From contig NZ_QQTO01000033.1 of NCBI RefSeq assembly GCF_003351345.1, positions 404,978-468,977 on the forward strand: DNA of 64,000 nucleotides, written 5' to 3'. Position numbers and translations under genes: made by a program. Positions 25,606 through 34,993 of this stretch are shown here, piece by piece. The first letter of the stretch is position 1. Each line of letters starts with the position of its first letter. A model generated the notes under the pieces. It ran no database searches and was not told the origin of the DNA. It was given only the letters and a program-made list of their open reading frames with translations. The stretch is from Allobosea caraganae (GTDB lineage Bacteria; Pseudomonadota; Alphaproteobacteria; Rhizobiales; Beijerinckiaceae).

Positions 25606-26136
25606 ATGACGCTTCCCAATCTGATCACGATCGGCCGGCTCATTCTCGTGCCGCTCGTCATCCTGATGATCGTCAATCAGCGCTGGCAGGCCGCCTTCGC
25701 GCTCTTCGTCATCGCCGGCATCTCGGACGCGCTCGACGGCATCCTGGCCAGGCGCTTCGGCATGGCCAGCGAGCTTGGCGGCTACCTGGATCCGATCGCC
25801 GACAAGGCGCTGATCGTCTCGATCTACATCACGCTCGCCATGGTCGGCGTCATTCCGGTCTGGCTGGTCATCCTGGTCGTCTCGCGCGACTTGATGATCG
25901 TCTCGGCCGTGATCCTGTCCTGGGTGATGGCGAAGCCGCTCGTCATGGCGCCCTTCCTCGTCAGCAAGCTCAACACGGCGGCTCAGGTCATCTTCGCCGC
26001 CCTCGTGCTCGGCAGCGCGGCCTTCGGCGTCGATCCCGGCCCGGCGCGCGAGCTCGGCCAGCTCGCGGTCGCCATATTGACGCTCGGCTCGATGGCGGCC
26101 TATCTCGCCTTCTGGCTGCGCCATATGGCGGCCTGA
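25606..26136 (+). CDS. CDP-alcohol phosphatidyltransferase (PgsA/cardiolipin synthase-like)
   Basis: 176 aa from ATG 25606 (AGAAGGAG upstream); the open frame reaching left to 25024 is antisense to purM. The motif DALDGILARRFGMAS followed by GGYLDPIAD is the CDP-alcohol phosphotransferase signature with all Asp residues. Five to six membrane helices. It condenses CDP-diacylglycerol with glycerol-3-phosphate or a phospholipid head group at the inner membrane. Family members at this locus are annotated as PgsA-like or cardiolipin synthase-like; the head group is not certain. Confidence 0.88.
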   Translation: MTLPNLITIGRLILVPLVILMIVNQRWQAAFALFVIAGISDALDGILARRFGMASELGGYLDPIADKALIVSIYITLAMVGVIPVWLVILVVSRDLMIVSAVILSWVMAKPLVMAPFLVSKLNTAAQVIFAALVLGSAAFGVDPGPARELGQLAVAILTLGSMAAYLAFWLRHMAA

Positions 26137-26299
26137 TCGCTGCCGCCAAGAGGAGGCAGCTTGGAACCCCGCCCGGCGCTCACCATGTCTCGGCCATGAT
26201 GCCGAGGGGCGGGAGCCGGTCGGACGACATCATGCTCTCATGATTTCATGGGAGTGCGGACCATAACGCGATGCCGGATCTGCTGGGGGCCTCCTGATC

Positions 26300-27409
26300 A
26301 TGACATTGCAGCGTCAAATCGGCTTCTGGCTGGTCTCGCTCGTGACGCTCGTGCTGCTGCTCGTGCTGCTGCGCGAGGTCCTGCTGCCCTTCATCGCGGC
26401 ATTGGCGCTGGCCTATCTGCTCGATCCGCTGGCCGACCGGCTGGAGCGCGCCGGCGTAGGGCGCTTGACGGCGACGATCATCATCCTCGTCGTCTTCATC
26501 CTGATCTTCGTGCTCGCGCTCGTATTGCTCGCGCCGCTGCTGGCACAGCAGCTCACGGGCCTCGTCGCGCGCCTGCCTGGTGACGCAGCCAAGCTGCAGG
26601 CGCTGATCCTCGAACGCGGCGCGCCGCTGATCGAGCGCTTCGGCGGTACCAAGCTGGCGGAGGACGCACAAAGCTCGCTCGGCAATCTCGTCGGCTCCGC
26701 GACGAGCTGGCTCGGCAGCGTCCTGCAATCGCTCTGGACCGGCGGCACCGCGATCGTCGGCGTGTTCTCGCTCCTGGTGCTGACCCCGGTCATCACCTTC
26801 TACTTGCTGGTCGATTGGGACCGGATGTGCGCGACCGTCGATGGCTGGCTGCCGCTTGACCATCGCGAGACCATTCGCGGCCTGCTGCACGAAATGGACA
26901 CGGCGATCGCCGGCTTCCTGCGCGGCCAGGCGCTGGTCTGCCTGCTGCTCGGCCTGTTCTACGCCATTGGCCTCAGCCTGCTCGGCGTCAATTTCGGCGC
27001 GCTGATCGGCATCATCAGCGGCTTCCTCTCCTTCATCCCCTTCGTCGGCTCGCTGACCGGGCTCGTGCTCTCGGTCGGCGTCGCGACGGTGCAGTTCTGG
27101 CCGGACTGGACCTGGCCGCTGGCGACGCTCGCCGTCTTCGGCATCGGTCAGTTCCTCGAAGGCAACATCTTCCAGCCGAAATTCGTCGGCGACTCGATCG
27201 GCGTCCACCCGGTCTGGCTGATGTTCGCGCTGCTCGCCTTCGGCACGCTGTTCGGCTTCGTCGGCCTGCTGCTGGCAGTGCCGCTGGCGGCGGTCATCGG
27301 CGTTCTCTGCCGCTTCGCGCTCCGACAATATCTCGCCAGCAACATCTATCATGGTGGCGACGCCGTGAAGGCGGCCGAGATCCACAAGCGCCTCGAGGCC
27401 GATGTCTGA
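26300..27409 (+). CDS. AI-2E-family transporter (PerM/TqsA-like)
   Basis: 369 aa from ATG 26300. It has eight or so membrane helices with the family's N-terminal hairpin (LLREVLLPFIAALALAYLLDPL) and C-terminal ALLIGIISGFLSFIPFVGSL and VHPVWLMFALLAFG. Members export autoinducer-2 (TqsA) or act as putative permeases/Na+-H+ exchangers, so the substrate is open. It ends 8 nt inside hdaA, giving coupled translation. Confidence 0.9.
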   Translation: MTLQRQIGFWLVSLVTLVLLLVLLREVLLPFIAALALAYLLDPLADRLERAGVGRLTATIIILVVFILIFVLALVLLAPLLAQQLTGLVARLPGDAAKLQALILERGAPLIERFGGTKLAEDAQSSLGNLVGSATSWLGSVLQSLWTGGTAIVGVFSLLVLTPVITFYLLVDWDRMCATVDGWLPLDHRETIRGLLHEMDTAIAGFLRGQALVCLLLGLFYAIGLSLLGVNFGALIGIISGFLSFIPFVGSLTGLVLSVGVATVQFWPDWTWPLATLAVFGIGQFLEGNIFQPKFVGDSIGVHPVWLMFALLAFGTLFGFVGLLLAVPLAAVIGVLCRFALRQYLASNIYHGGDAVKAAEIHKRLEADV

Positions 27410-28115
27410 GCCGCCGAAGCCCGCTTCTCCCGGTCGCCCGCGCCAACTCGCCTTCGACCTGCCGGTCGACAGCCGCCACGGCGTCGAGGATTTTCTCGTC
27501 GGCCCCTCGAACGAGGCCGCCTACGGCCTGGTCGAATCCTGGCCGAACTGGCCCGATGCCTGGCTGCGCCTGGTCGGGCCGGAGGGCGCAGGCAAGACCC
27601 ATCTCGCCGCCATCTGGGCCGCGCGCGCCCATGCCTGGACCGTGCCGGTCACCGAGGTGACCGAGGCGAACGTGCCGCATCTGGTCTCGGGCGGCGCGCT
27701 CGTCGTCGAGGATTGCGATTTAGGGCCGCGCGATGAGGCCGCCTTGTTCCATCTGCTGAACGCGGTCAAGGCCAAGAGCGGCTTCCTGCTGCTGACGGCG
27801 CGCACCGCGCCCGACCTTTGGGGCGTGCGCGTGCCGGACCTGCTCTCGCGGCTCAGGCTCGCGCCGCATGCGACGATCGACCCGCCTGACGACGCGCTGC
27901 TGCGGGCGCTGCTGGTCAAGCTCTTCATCGACCGCCAACTCGTCGTCGACACCGGCATCATCGAGGCGCTGACGCTGCGCATGGAGCGCTCCTTCGCCGC
28001 CGCGCGCGCCATCGTCGATGCGCTCGACCGGCTCTCGCTGGAGCGCGGCCGCCGCGTCACCCGCGCACTGGCGGGCGAGGTTCTGGCGCAGCTGTTTCCG
28101 CAGGATGTGGATTGA
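27402..28115 (+). CDS. hdaA: DnaA-inactivating regulator HdaA
   Basis: 237 aa from ATG 27402, overlapping the transporter by 8 nt. It is a DnaA-like AAA+ protein without the DNA-binding domain. A clamp-binding motif QLAFDL (15-20) lies at the N-terminus, then Walker A GPEGAGKT and a short Walker B VVEDCDLG. HdaA/Hda binds the replication clamp and stimulates ATP hydrolysis by DnaA, which limits re-initiation. Position next to the AI-2E gene and before ppk is the standard Hyphomicrobiales order. Confidence 0.92.
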   Translation: MSEPPKPASPGRPRQLAFDLPVDSRHGVEDFLVGPSNEAAYGLVESWPNWPDAWLRLVGPEGAGKTHLAAIWAARAHAWTVPVTEVTEANVPHLVSGGALVVEDCDLGPRDEAALFHLLNAVKAKSGFLLLTARTAPDLWGVRVPDLLSRLRLAPHATIDPPDDALLRALLVKLFIDRQLVVDTGIIEALTLRMERSFAAARAIVDALDRLSLERGRRVTRALAGEVLAQLFPQDVD

Positions 28116-28129
28116 CCGGGGAGGGTGGG

Positions 28130-28483
28130 ATGCCGGCTGACGCGAATATCTGGCTGTTCTCGTATGGCACGCTGCGCCAGCGCAACGTCCAGCTCGCCAC
28201 CTTCGGCCGCGAGCTCGAAGGCCATGACGACGCGCTGGTCGGCTTTTCGCGATCGATGGTCGAAATCAAGGACTCCGACGTCGTCGCCACCAGCGGCGAG
28301 ACGCATCACCCGATCCTGGCGCGCAGCGGCAATCCGGCCGACGAGGTCGAAGGCACCGTCTTCCGCATCACGCCGGCGGAGGTCGCCGCTGCAGACAGTT
28401 ACGAGGTCTCCGATTACAAGCGGGTGGCGGTGACGCTCAAATCCGGCATCGAGGCGTTCGTCTATATTCGCGCGGAAGGGTGA
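28130..28483 (+). CDS. gamma-glutamylcyclotransferase-like (AIG2 fold) protein
   Basis: 117 aa from ATG 28130 after GGGGAGGGTGGG; a TTG at 28112 also opens the frame. The YGTLR motif (LFSYGTLRQRNVQ) near the N-terminus and EGTVFRITPAEVAAADSYE are typical of the GGCT-like fold, where the Glu/Asp after VFRI would be the acid-base residue. Substrate unknown (gamma-glutamyl or related amines). It follows hdaA by 14 nt. Confidence 0.82.
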   Translation: MPADANIWLFSYGTLRQRNVQLATFGRELEGHDDALVGFSRSMVEIKDSDVVATSGETHHPILARSGNPADEVEGTVFRITPAEVAAADSYEVSDYKRVAVTLKSGIEAFVYIRAEG

Positions 28484-28498
28484 GGCGCGGGCCGTCCC

Positions 28499-29731
28499 TT
28501 AAGCGCTTGCGCCTGGAGCCGCCTGAGCAGGTACCGCAACCAGCCGCGCATGCATCGCCTCGATCAGCAGCTCATGCGCGCGGGCCGCGATCGCGTCGAG
28601 CGAGGGCGTGCGCACGAACATCGCCGCCGCCTTCTCGCTGAGCTCCTCTCGGCTCGGCAGGTGCCATTGCGCCACGGCGTCCTGGGCCTGCTGCTGCATT
28701 GCCGCCAGCCTGTCTCCGGCGCGGTGCTGCATGTCGGCGAGCGCCGCCTTGAGGTCGGCCAGCGTCATCGTGGGCAGGTGCAGGTCGGCCAGGCCGGGGC
28801 TCGCCGCATAGGCCTCGCGGAAGGCGGTGACGACCCGGTCGAGCGGGACGGAGGCCGCCAGCCGCTCGGCCGAGCGCTCGATCACCCGCGGCGGCAGCGC
28901 CTGCGAGCGTTCGACCACGGCCTGCGGCGGCGCCTTCAGGTCCCAGACCAGGCCGAGCTTGGACAGGCCGAGGATCAGGTAATAGGTCGGGTCCCATTGC
29001 CACCAGCGAAAACCCTGGCGCACGCTGTACTGATAGGCGTGGTGATTGTTGTGCCAGCCTTCGCCCATGGTGATGATCGCGAGCCACCAGTTGTTGCGGC
29101 TCTCGTCGCCGGTCACATAGTCCTTGTCGCCATGCACATGGGCGAGCGAGTTGATGCAGAAGGTCGCGTGATAGACCGCGACCGTCGACCAGAAGAAGCC
29201 GACGACGAGCCCGGCCCAGCCATCGATCGCGAAGCAGGCCAGCGCCAGCAGAACGGCCGGGGCCAGCTCGAACCGGTGCAGCAGGCGCAGCTCCGGAAAC
29301 CGGGTCAGGTCCTGGATGCTCGTGTCGTCGAAGCGGTCATGGCCTTTGCTGAAGACCCAACCGACATGCGAATAGCCGAAGGAGGTCAGCACCGGCGAAT
29401 GCACGTCATGCTCGGTATCGGCGTAGCGGTGGTGGTGCCGGTGCTTCGAGGCCCACCAGAGCACGCTCTTCTGCGCCGTCGACTGCGCCAGGAAGGCCAG
29501 TGCGAACTGCCCGATGCGGCTCGTCTTGTAGGAGCGGTGCGAGAAATAGCGGTGATAGCCGCCGGTCACCGCGAACATGCGCAGCCAGTAGAGCCCGATC
29601 GCGAGCCAGGCCGAGGTCCAGGTCACGCCGCTCCAGATCGCTCCGAAGCAGGCCAGGTGGACCAGCACGAAGGGTATGGCGGCCGGATAGACGATGTCGC
29701 CATCGTCATGCGGAATGCTACTGTCGCTCAA
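28499..29731 (-). CDS. acyl-CoA/lipid delta-9-type fatty acid desaturase
   Basis: About 410 aa from TTG 29731, which has GAGGA just upstream; an ATG at 29881 gives 460 aa but the added N-terminus is Arg-rich and unlikely. The three His boxes of membrane di-iron desaturases are intact: HRYFSH, HRHHH and HNNHH (GEGWHNNHHAYQ). Four membrane helices. Catalysis ends near residue 290. The last roughly 120 residues are a helical, Ala/Gln-rich tail (MTLADLKAALADMQHRAGDR) not needed for the fold. It introduces double bonds in acyl chains and so sets membrane fluidity. Convergent with the GGCT-like gene, divergent from ppk. Confidence 0.92.
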   Translation of the reverse strand: MSDSSIPHDDGDIVYPAAIPFVLVHLACFGAIWSGVTWTSAWLAIGLYWLRMFAVTGGYHRYFSHRSYKTSRIGQFALAFLAQSTAQKSVLWWASKHRHHHRYADTEHDVHSPVLTSFGYSHVGWVFSKGHDRFDDTSIQDLTRFPELRLLHRFELAPAVLLALACFAIDGWAGLVVGFFWSTVAVYHATFCINSLAHVHGDKDYVTGDESRNNWWLAIITMGEGWHNNHHAYQYSVRQGFRWWQWDPTYYLILGLSKLGLVWDLKAPPQAVVERSQALPPRVIERSAERLAASVPLDRVVTAFREAYAASPGLADLHLPTMTLADLKAALADMQHRAGDRLAAMQQQAQDAVAQWHLPSREELSEKAAAMFVRTPSLDAIAARAHELLIEAMHARLVAVPAQAAPGASA

Positions 29732-29896
29732 GCGGTCCTCGTTCGGGAGTATCGGGATCGTGTCGCCACGGCGAAGCCTCCCGCTTCGCCGGCTCCGGTT
29801 ACCAAACAGGAGCGATGCGCCCTGCGCAAGATGGCCTCTCGCCGCACGCAGGACCACGCGCCGGGGAGGCCGGGCCGCCACGCGAAACGCACTCGC

Positions 29897-29914
29897 TTGT
29901 CACGGAACCGTCAC
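29897..29914 (+). promoter_or_regulatory. candidate Pho box upstream of ppk
   Basis: Two direct repeats TTGTCAC and CCGTCAC are separated by GGAA, an 11-bp period. This is the PhoB site layout (CTGTCAT-N4-CTGTCAT), with mismatches. It ends 35 bp before the ppk start, where a PhoB-dependent promoter would lie; a TATTCA hexamer follows about ten bases on. Not proof of binding. Confidence 0.45.
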
Positions 29915-29949
29915 GCTAGGATGTATTCAAGGTCCGACAGGAGACCGAC

Positions 29950-32175
29950 GTGGCCAGAGTAGCATCCAGAACGGCGGTGAAGCGCATGAATATCGAGCCC
30001 TCGGACCTGAAAGCCACGGAGGCTGCGCCCGAACCCGAGCTCGCCCTGCGCCATTCGCCCGCCCGCTTCATGAACCGCGAGCTCTCCTGGCTCCAGTTCA
30101 ACCGCCGGGTCATGGAAGAGGCCTCGAATCGCAACCACCCGCTGCTGGAGCAGCTGCGCTTCCTCTCGATCTCGGCCAACAACCTCGACGAGTTCTTCAT
30201 GGTCCGGGTCTCGGGCCTGCGCGAGCAGCTCAAGGCCGGCGTGATCACGCGTAGCCAGGACGGGCTGACGCCGGCGGAGCAGCTGATCGAGATCGCCAGG
30301 GCGACCTCGGCGCTCACCGCCGACCAGCAGGCGCGCTGGGTCGAGCTCAAGCGCGAGCTGCACGCGAACCGCATCGTCCTGCTCGGGCCGCAGGACATCC
30401 GCCCGCAGCAGCGCACCTGGCTCGAGGACCATTTCCTCCACTACGTCTTCCCGGTGCTGACGCCGCTGGCGATCGACCCGGCGCACCCGTTCCCCTTCAT
30501 CCCCAACCTCGGCTTCACCATCGCGCTCGCCCTGGAGCGCACCAGCGACGGCCGCCAGCTCGACGCGCTGATCCGCGTCCCCGGCAAGATCGACCGCTTC
30601 ATCGAATTGCCGGATCTCGGGCGCGATGGCGGCCACCGCTTCATCACGCTGGAAGACACGGTCGCGCTCTTCATCGGCAAGCTCTTCCCCGGCTATGACG
30701 TCAAGGGCACCGGCTCCTTCCGCGTCATCCGCGATTCCGACCTCGACATCGAGGAGGAGGCGGAGGACCTGGTCCGCGTCTTCGAGACCATGCTGAAGCA
30801 GCGCCGCCGTGGCGTCGTGATCCGGCTCGAGGTCAGCATCGGCATGCCGGTCCATCTGCGCCAGCTCATCGTGCGCGAGCTCAAGGTCGACCAGGACGAG
30901 ATCGACCAGGTCGAGGGCATGATCGGCCTGAACGAGCTCTCCCAGCTCGTCGGCGTCGACCGGCCCGACCTGAAGTTCAAGCCCTACAACGCGCGCTTTC
31001 CCGAGCGCATCCGCGAGCATGGCGGCGATTGCTTCGCCGCCATCCGCCAGAAGGACCTGATCGTCCACCACCCCTATGAGAGTTTCGACGTCGTCGTGCA
31101 GTTCCTGCAGCAGGCGGCGCATGATCCCAACGTCGTGGCGATCAAGCAGACGCTCTACCGCACCTCGTCGAACTCGCCGATCGTGCGCGCGTTGCAGGAG
31201 GCGGCCGAGGCGGGCAAGTCGGTGACGGCGCTGGTCGAACTCAAGGCCCGCTTCGACGAGGAGGCCAACATCCGCTGGGCCAAGGACCTGGAGCGCGCCG
31301 GCGTTCAGGTCGTCTACGGCTTCATCGAGCTCAAGACCCACGCCAAGCTTTCGATGGTGGTGCGGCGCGAGGCCGGCCAGCTCGTCAGCTACTGCCATAT
31401 CGCGACCGGCAACTACCACCCGATCACGGCGCGGATCTACACCGACGTCTCCTTCTTCACCGCCGACCCGGTGATGGGCCAGGACGTCGCCCGCGTCTTC
31501 AACTTCATCACCGGCTATGCCGAGCCGGCCGAGCTGGAGAAGATGTCGGTCTCACCGGTCGGTTTGAAGCAGCGCCTGCTCGACGACATCGCCGGCGAGG
31601 TCGCTCATGCCAAGGCCGGCCGCAAGGGCGCGATCTGGGGCAAGTGCAACTCGCTGGTCGACCCCGAGATCATCGATGCGCTCTATGATGCCAGCCAGGC
31701 CGGCGTCGAGATCGACTTCGTCGTGCGCGGCATCTGCTGCCTTCGTCCCGGCGTACCCGGCCTGTCGGAGAGAATCCGGGTCAAGTCGATCGTCGGCCGC
31801 TTCCTCGAACATACCCGCATCTACGCGTTCGGCGCCGGAAACGGCCTGCCTTCGCCCAAGGCCAAACTTTACATCTCCTCGGCCGACCTGATGCCGCGCA
31901 ATCTCGACCGCCGCGTCGAGGCGCTGACGCCGATCCTGAACGCGACCGTGCACCAGCAATTGCTCGAGCAGATCATGCTGGCCAACTTCCTCGACAACGA
32001 GCAGAGCTGGACCATCTTGCCCGACGGCGGCTCGCAACGCATTGTCCCGCCGCCGAGCGACGAGTCGTTCAACGCCCATAATTACTTCATGACGAATCCG
32101 AGCTTGTCCGGCCGTGGAAAATCCCTCTCCAGTTCCAGCCCTCGCAGCCTTGCGCGCCGTGGCCGAAAGGGTTGA
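29950..32175 (+). CDS. ppk: polyphosphate kinase 1
   Basis: 741 aa from GTG 29950 with AGGAG six bases before it. PPK1 reversibly polymerises the terminal phosphate of ATP into polyphosphate. Domains: N-terminal (NRELSWLQFNRRVMEEA), head, and two PLD-like catalytic domains. The phosphohistidine region is seen in YCHIATGNYH and LKTHAKLSMVVRRE. The C-terminal 40 residues are Ser/Arg-rich and overlap ppx by 62 nt. Peripheral membrane or cytosolic. Confidence 0.95.
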   Translation: MARVASRTAVKRMNIEPSDLKATEAAPEPELALRHSPARFMNRELSWLQFNRRVMEEASNRNHPLLEQLRFLSISANNLDEFFMVRVSGLREQLKAGVITRSQDGLTPAEQLIEIARATSALTADQQARWVELKRELHANRIVLLGPQDIRPQQRTWLEDHFLHYVFPVLTPLAIDPAHPFPFIPNLGFTIALALERTSDGRQLDALIRVPGKIDRFIELPDLGRDGGHRFITLEDTVALFIGKLFPGYDVKGTGSFRVIRDSDLDIEEEAEDLVRVFETMLKQRRRGVVIRLEVSIGMPVHLRQLIVRELKVDQDEIDQVEGMIGLNELSQLVGVDRPDLKFKPYNARFPERIREHGGDCFAAIRQKDLIVHHPYESFDVVVQFLQQAAHDPNVVAIKQTLYRTSSNSPIVRALQEAAEAGKSVTALVELKARFDEEANIRWAKDLERAGVQVVYGFIELKTHAKLSMVVRREAGQLVSYCHIATGNYHPITARIYTDVSFFTADPVMGQDVARVFNFITGYAEPAELEKMSVSPVGLKQRLLDDIAGEVAHAKAGRKGAIWGKCNSLVDPEIIDALYDASQAGVEIDFVVRGICCLRPGVPGLSERIRVKSIVGRFLEHTRIYAFGAGNGLPSPKAKLYISSADLMPRNLDRRVEALTPILNATVHQQLLEQIMLANFLDNEQSWTILPDGGSQRIVPPPSDESFNAHNYFMTNPSLSGRGKSLSSSSPRSLARRGRKG

Positions 32176-33685
32176 CCTGGCCCTGGTGCCGGGTCGGTTG
32201 AGCCTTGGCGAGACCCTCGCCATCGTCGATATCGGCTCGAACTCCGTCCGCCTCGTCGTCTACGAGATGCTGTCGCGCTCGCCCGCGCAGGTCTTCAACG
32301 AGAAGGAGATGGCCGGGCTAGGCCGTGGCGTCGCCACCACCGGGCGCCTCGCCGACGACGCGATGGCGAAGGCGCTCGAGGCGCTCGTGCGCTTCCGCAT
32401 CCTGTGCGAGGCGATGCATGTCGGCACGATCCGCGTCATCGCCACCGCAGCCGCGCGCGACGCCGCCAACGGCCATGACTTCATCGCCCAGGCCGAGAAG
32501 GCGGTCGGCCAGCCGATCGAGCTGATCTCCGGCAATCGCGAGGCCTATCTCTCGGCGCTCGGCGTGATCTCCGGCTTTGCCGAGCCGCATGGCGTGGTCG
32601 GCGACCTCGGCGGCGGCTCGCTCGAACTGATCGCCGTCGATGGCGACAGGGCGGGAGAGGGCGTCAGCCTGCCGATCGGCGGCCTGGCACTGATGGACCG
32701 CTCCAAGGGCTCGCTGAAGCTGGCCGAGAAGATCGTCCGCGACGAGCTCGACCACCTGCCGCAGCTTGCCGCCATGCGCGGCAAGGATTTCTTCGCCGTC
32801 GGCGGCACCTGGCGCGCGCTGGCGACGCTGCACCAGCACCAATCCGGCTATCCGCTCAGCGTGATGCACGGTTACACCGTGCCGGCCCGCGACGTCGCCG
32901 AGTTCGCCCGCCTGGTCGAGCGCGCCGACTCGTCGATGCTCGAATCGATCGACGCCGTCTCCTCGGCCCGCCGTCCGCTGCTGGCCTATGGCGCTCTGAC
33001 CCTCGACCTGCTGATCAAGCGCGGCCGGCCGCGCGCCGTGGTGATCTCGGCGAGCGGCGTGCGCGAGGGCCTGCTGCACGATCAGCTGCCCGAGCGCGAG
33101 CGCAAGGTCGACCCGCTATTGCGCGGCGCCCAGGACTACAACCAGCTGCGCTCCCGCGATCCGCGCCACGCCGCCGACCTGATCGGCTGGATCGACAGGC
33201 TCGTCACCAGCGCTGGCTTTCACGAGGACCGCGCCAACCGGCGCCTGCAGGACGCCGCCTGCCTGCTCTCCGACATCGGCTGGCGCGCCCATCCGGATTA
33301 TCGCGGCGAGCAGAGCCTGAACGTGATCGCGCATGCCGCCTTCAGCGGCGTCGACCATGCCGGCCGCGCCTTCCTGGCGCTGACGGTCTTCCACCGCTAT
33401 GCCGGCGCCAAGAGCGACACGCTGATGGCGTCCGGCCTGCGCCGGTTGCTGACGCCGCGCCTGCTGGAGAAGTCGCAGATTCTAGCGAGCGCCTTCCGTG
33501 TCGCCTACCTGCTCTCGGCCGGCATGCCCGAGATCCTGCCGCGGGTCTCGCTGACCTGCGTCGACCGCCGGCTCGTGCTGCGCATGCCCGACGACCTGAA
33601 GGCGCTCGCGAGCGACCGCGTCATGGGCCGCCTGAAGCAGCTCGCGCGCCTGCTCGGCCGGGAGCCCGAGGTGCGGGCCGGCTGA
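32114..33685 (+). CDS. ppx: exopolyphosphatase / Ppx-GppA phosphatase
   Basis: 523 aa from GTG 32114, inside the 3' end of ppk. An in-frame GTG at 32159 is an alternative start, so the true overlap may be smaller. The ASKHA-type phosphatase core begins AIVDIGSNSVRLVVYE and contains GDLGGGSLELIAV. A helical C-terminal HD-like region follows (about 330 on, with DIGWRAHPDYR and NVIAHAAFSGVDHAG). It degrades polyphosphate and perhaps (p)ppGpp. The pair makes and breaks polyphosphate from one transcript. Confidence 0.93.
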   Translation: MENPSPVPALAALRAVAERVDLALVPGRLSLGETLAIVDIGSNSVRLVVYEMLSRSPAQVFNEKEMAGLGRGVATTGRLADDAMAKALEALVRFRILCEAMHVGTIRVIATAAARDAANGHDFIAQAEKAVGQPIELISGNREAYLSALGVISGFAEPHGVVGDLGGGSLELIAVDGDRAGEGVSLPIGGLALMDRSKGSLKLAEKIVRDELDHLPQLAAMRGKDFFAVGGTWRALATLHQHQSGYPLSVMHGYTVPARDVAEFARLVERADSSMLESIDAVSSARRPLLAYGALTLDLLIKRGRPRAVVISASGVREGLLHDQLPERERKVDPLLRGAQDYNQLRSRDPRHAADLIGWIDRLVTSAGFHEDRANRRLQDAACLLSDIGWRAHPDYRGEQSLNVIAHAAFSGVDHAGRAFLALTVFHRYAGAKSDTLMASGLRRLLTPRLLEKSQILASAFRVAYLLSAGMPEILPRVSLTCVDRRLVLRMPDDLKALASDRVMGRLKQLARLLGREPEVRAG

Positions 33686-33697
33686 GCCGAAGCTGCG

Positions 33698-34837
33698 TCA
33701 CGCCACCGTGACGCGGCCCCGGACGATCTTCAGGCTGAGCCCGCCATTCTTCAGCGCCAGCGCCTTCTCGCCGAAAACCTCGCGGCGCCAGCCCTGCAGG
33801 GCCGGCACGTCGGCCTCGTCGTCGAAGGAGATCGCCTCGAGATCGTCGGAGGAGGCGATGATCTTGGGCGCAACGCGCTCGGCATCGGCGGTCGCCTTGA
33901 GCAGCACCTTGAGCAGGTCGAGCACCGCGCCGTTGCTCGGCCGGCCGCGTTCGCGCTCCAGCCGCGGCAGGGTCTTGGGATCGAGCGCATTGCCGCGTTC
34001 GATCGCCGCCAGCACCTCGCCGCCGGCGCGCGAGCGCTCGAAGCCGTTCGGCACCGAGCGCAGCTCGGCCAGCGCCTCGACCGAGCGCGGCCCGCGCTGG
34101 ACGATGTCCATCATGGCGTCGTCCTTGAGCACGCGCTGGCGCGGCACGTCGCGGCTCTGCGCCTCGCGCTCGCGCCAGGCTGCGACCTCCATCAGCAGAG
34201 CCAGCTCCTTCGGCTTGCGGATGCGGCCCTTCAGGCGCTGCCAGGCGTTCTCCGGCTTGACCTCGTAGGTGCCGGGCGAATTCAGCACGGCCATCTCCTC
34301 GGCCACCCAGCTCTCGCGCCCGCTCGCCGCGAGGTCCTCCGCCAGCGCCAGGTAGATCGCGCGCAGATGCGTCACGTCGGATTCGGCGTAGACGAGCTGG
34401 GCCTCGGTCAGCGGCCGGCGCGACCAGTCGGTGAAGCGCGAGGACTTGTCGATCCGCGCCTTGGCGAGGTCGTTGGCGAGCTGTTCGTAGCCGACCGAGT
34501 CGCCATAGCCGCAGACCATGGCCGCGACCTGCGTGTCGAAGAGCGGCGTCGGGATCAGCTTGCCGATGATCCAGACGATCTCGAGGTCCTGCCGCGCGGC
34601 GTGGAAGACCTTGACCACCTTCTCGTCGGTCATCAGCGCCAGGAAGGGCGCGAGGTCGAGCTCCGGCGCGAGCGGATCGACCAGCACCGCCTCGTCGGGC
34701 GAGGCGAGCTGGATCAGGCAGAGCTTGGGATAATAGGTCGTCTCCCGCAGGAACTCGGTATCGACCGTGACGAAAGGATGCTGAGCCAGACGCGCGCAGG
34801 CATCGGCCAAGTCCTGAGTGGTGGTGATGAGGCTCAT
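33698..34837 (-). CDS. rnd: ribonuclease D
   Basis: 379 aa from ATG 34837. The 3'-to-5' exonuclease of the DEDD type trims tRNA precursors. Exo I is FVTVDTEFLRE, Exo II VKVFHAARQDLEIV and Exo III YAESDVTHL, so the DEDD-y residues are there. An HRDC domain lies at about 205-290 (LALLMEVAAWREREAQSRDV). Convergent with ppx. Confidence 0.95.
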   Translation of the reverse strand: MSLITTTQDLADACARLAQHPFVTVDTEFLRETTYYPKLCLIQLASPDEAVLVDPLAPELDLAPFLALMTDEKVVKVFHAARQDLEIVWIIGKLIPTPLFDTQVAAMVCGYGDSVGYEQLANDLAKARIDKSSRFTDWSRRPLTEAQLVYAESDVTHLRAIYLALAEDLAASGRESWVAEEMAVLNSPGTYEVKPENAWQRLKGRIRKPKELALLMEVAAWREREAQSRDVPRQRVLKDDAMMDIVQRGPRSVEALAELRSVPNGFERSRAGGEVLAAIERGNALDPKTLPRLERERGRPSNGAVLDLLKVLLKATADAERVAPKIIASSDDLEAISFDDEADVPALQGWRREVFGEKALALKNGGLSLKIVRGRVTVA

Positions 34838-34993
34838 GTCAGCGGCTTAGAGCATGTTCCGCGAAAGTGGAACGGGCTTTTGCTGTAGAAGCACGTTCCG
34901 GACATTGCTTTGGCGCGAACACTGTTCGTCAGGCCGGTAATGGCCGGCCGAAGGCTGCGCGGGCCGGTTGTGAGCCGGCCCGCCGGCGCCGGT

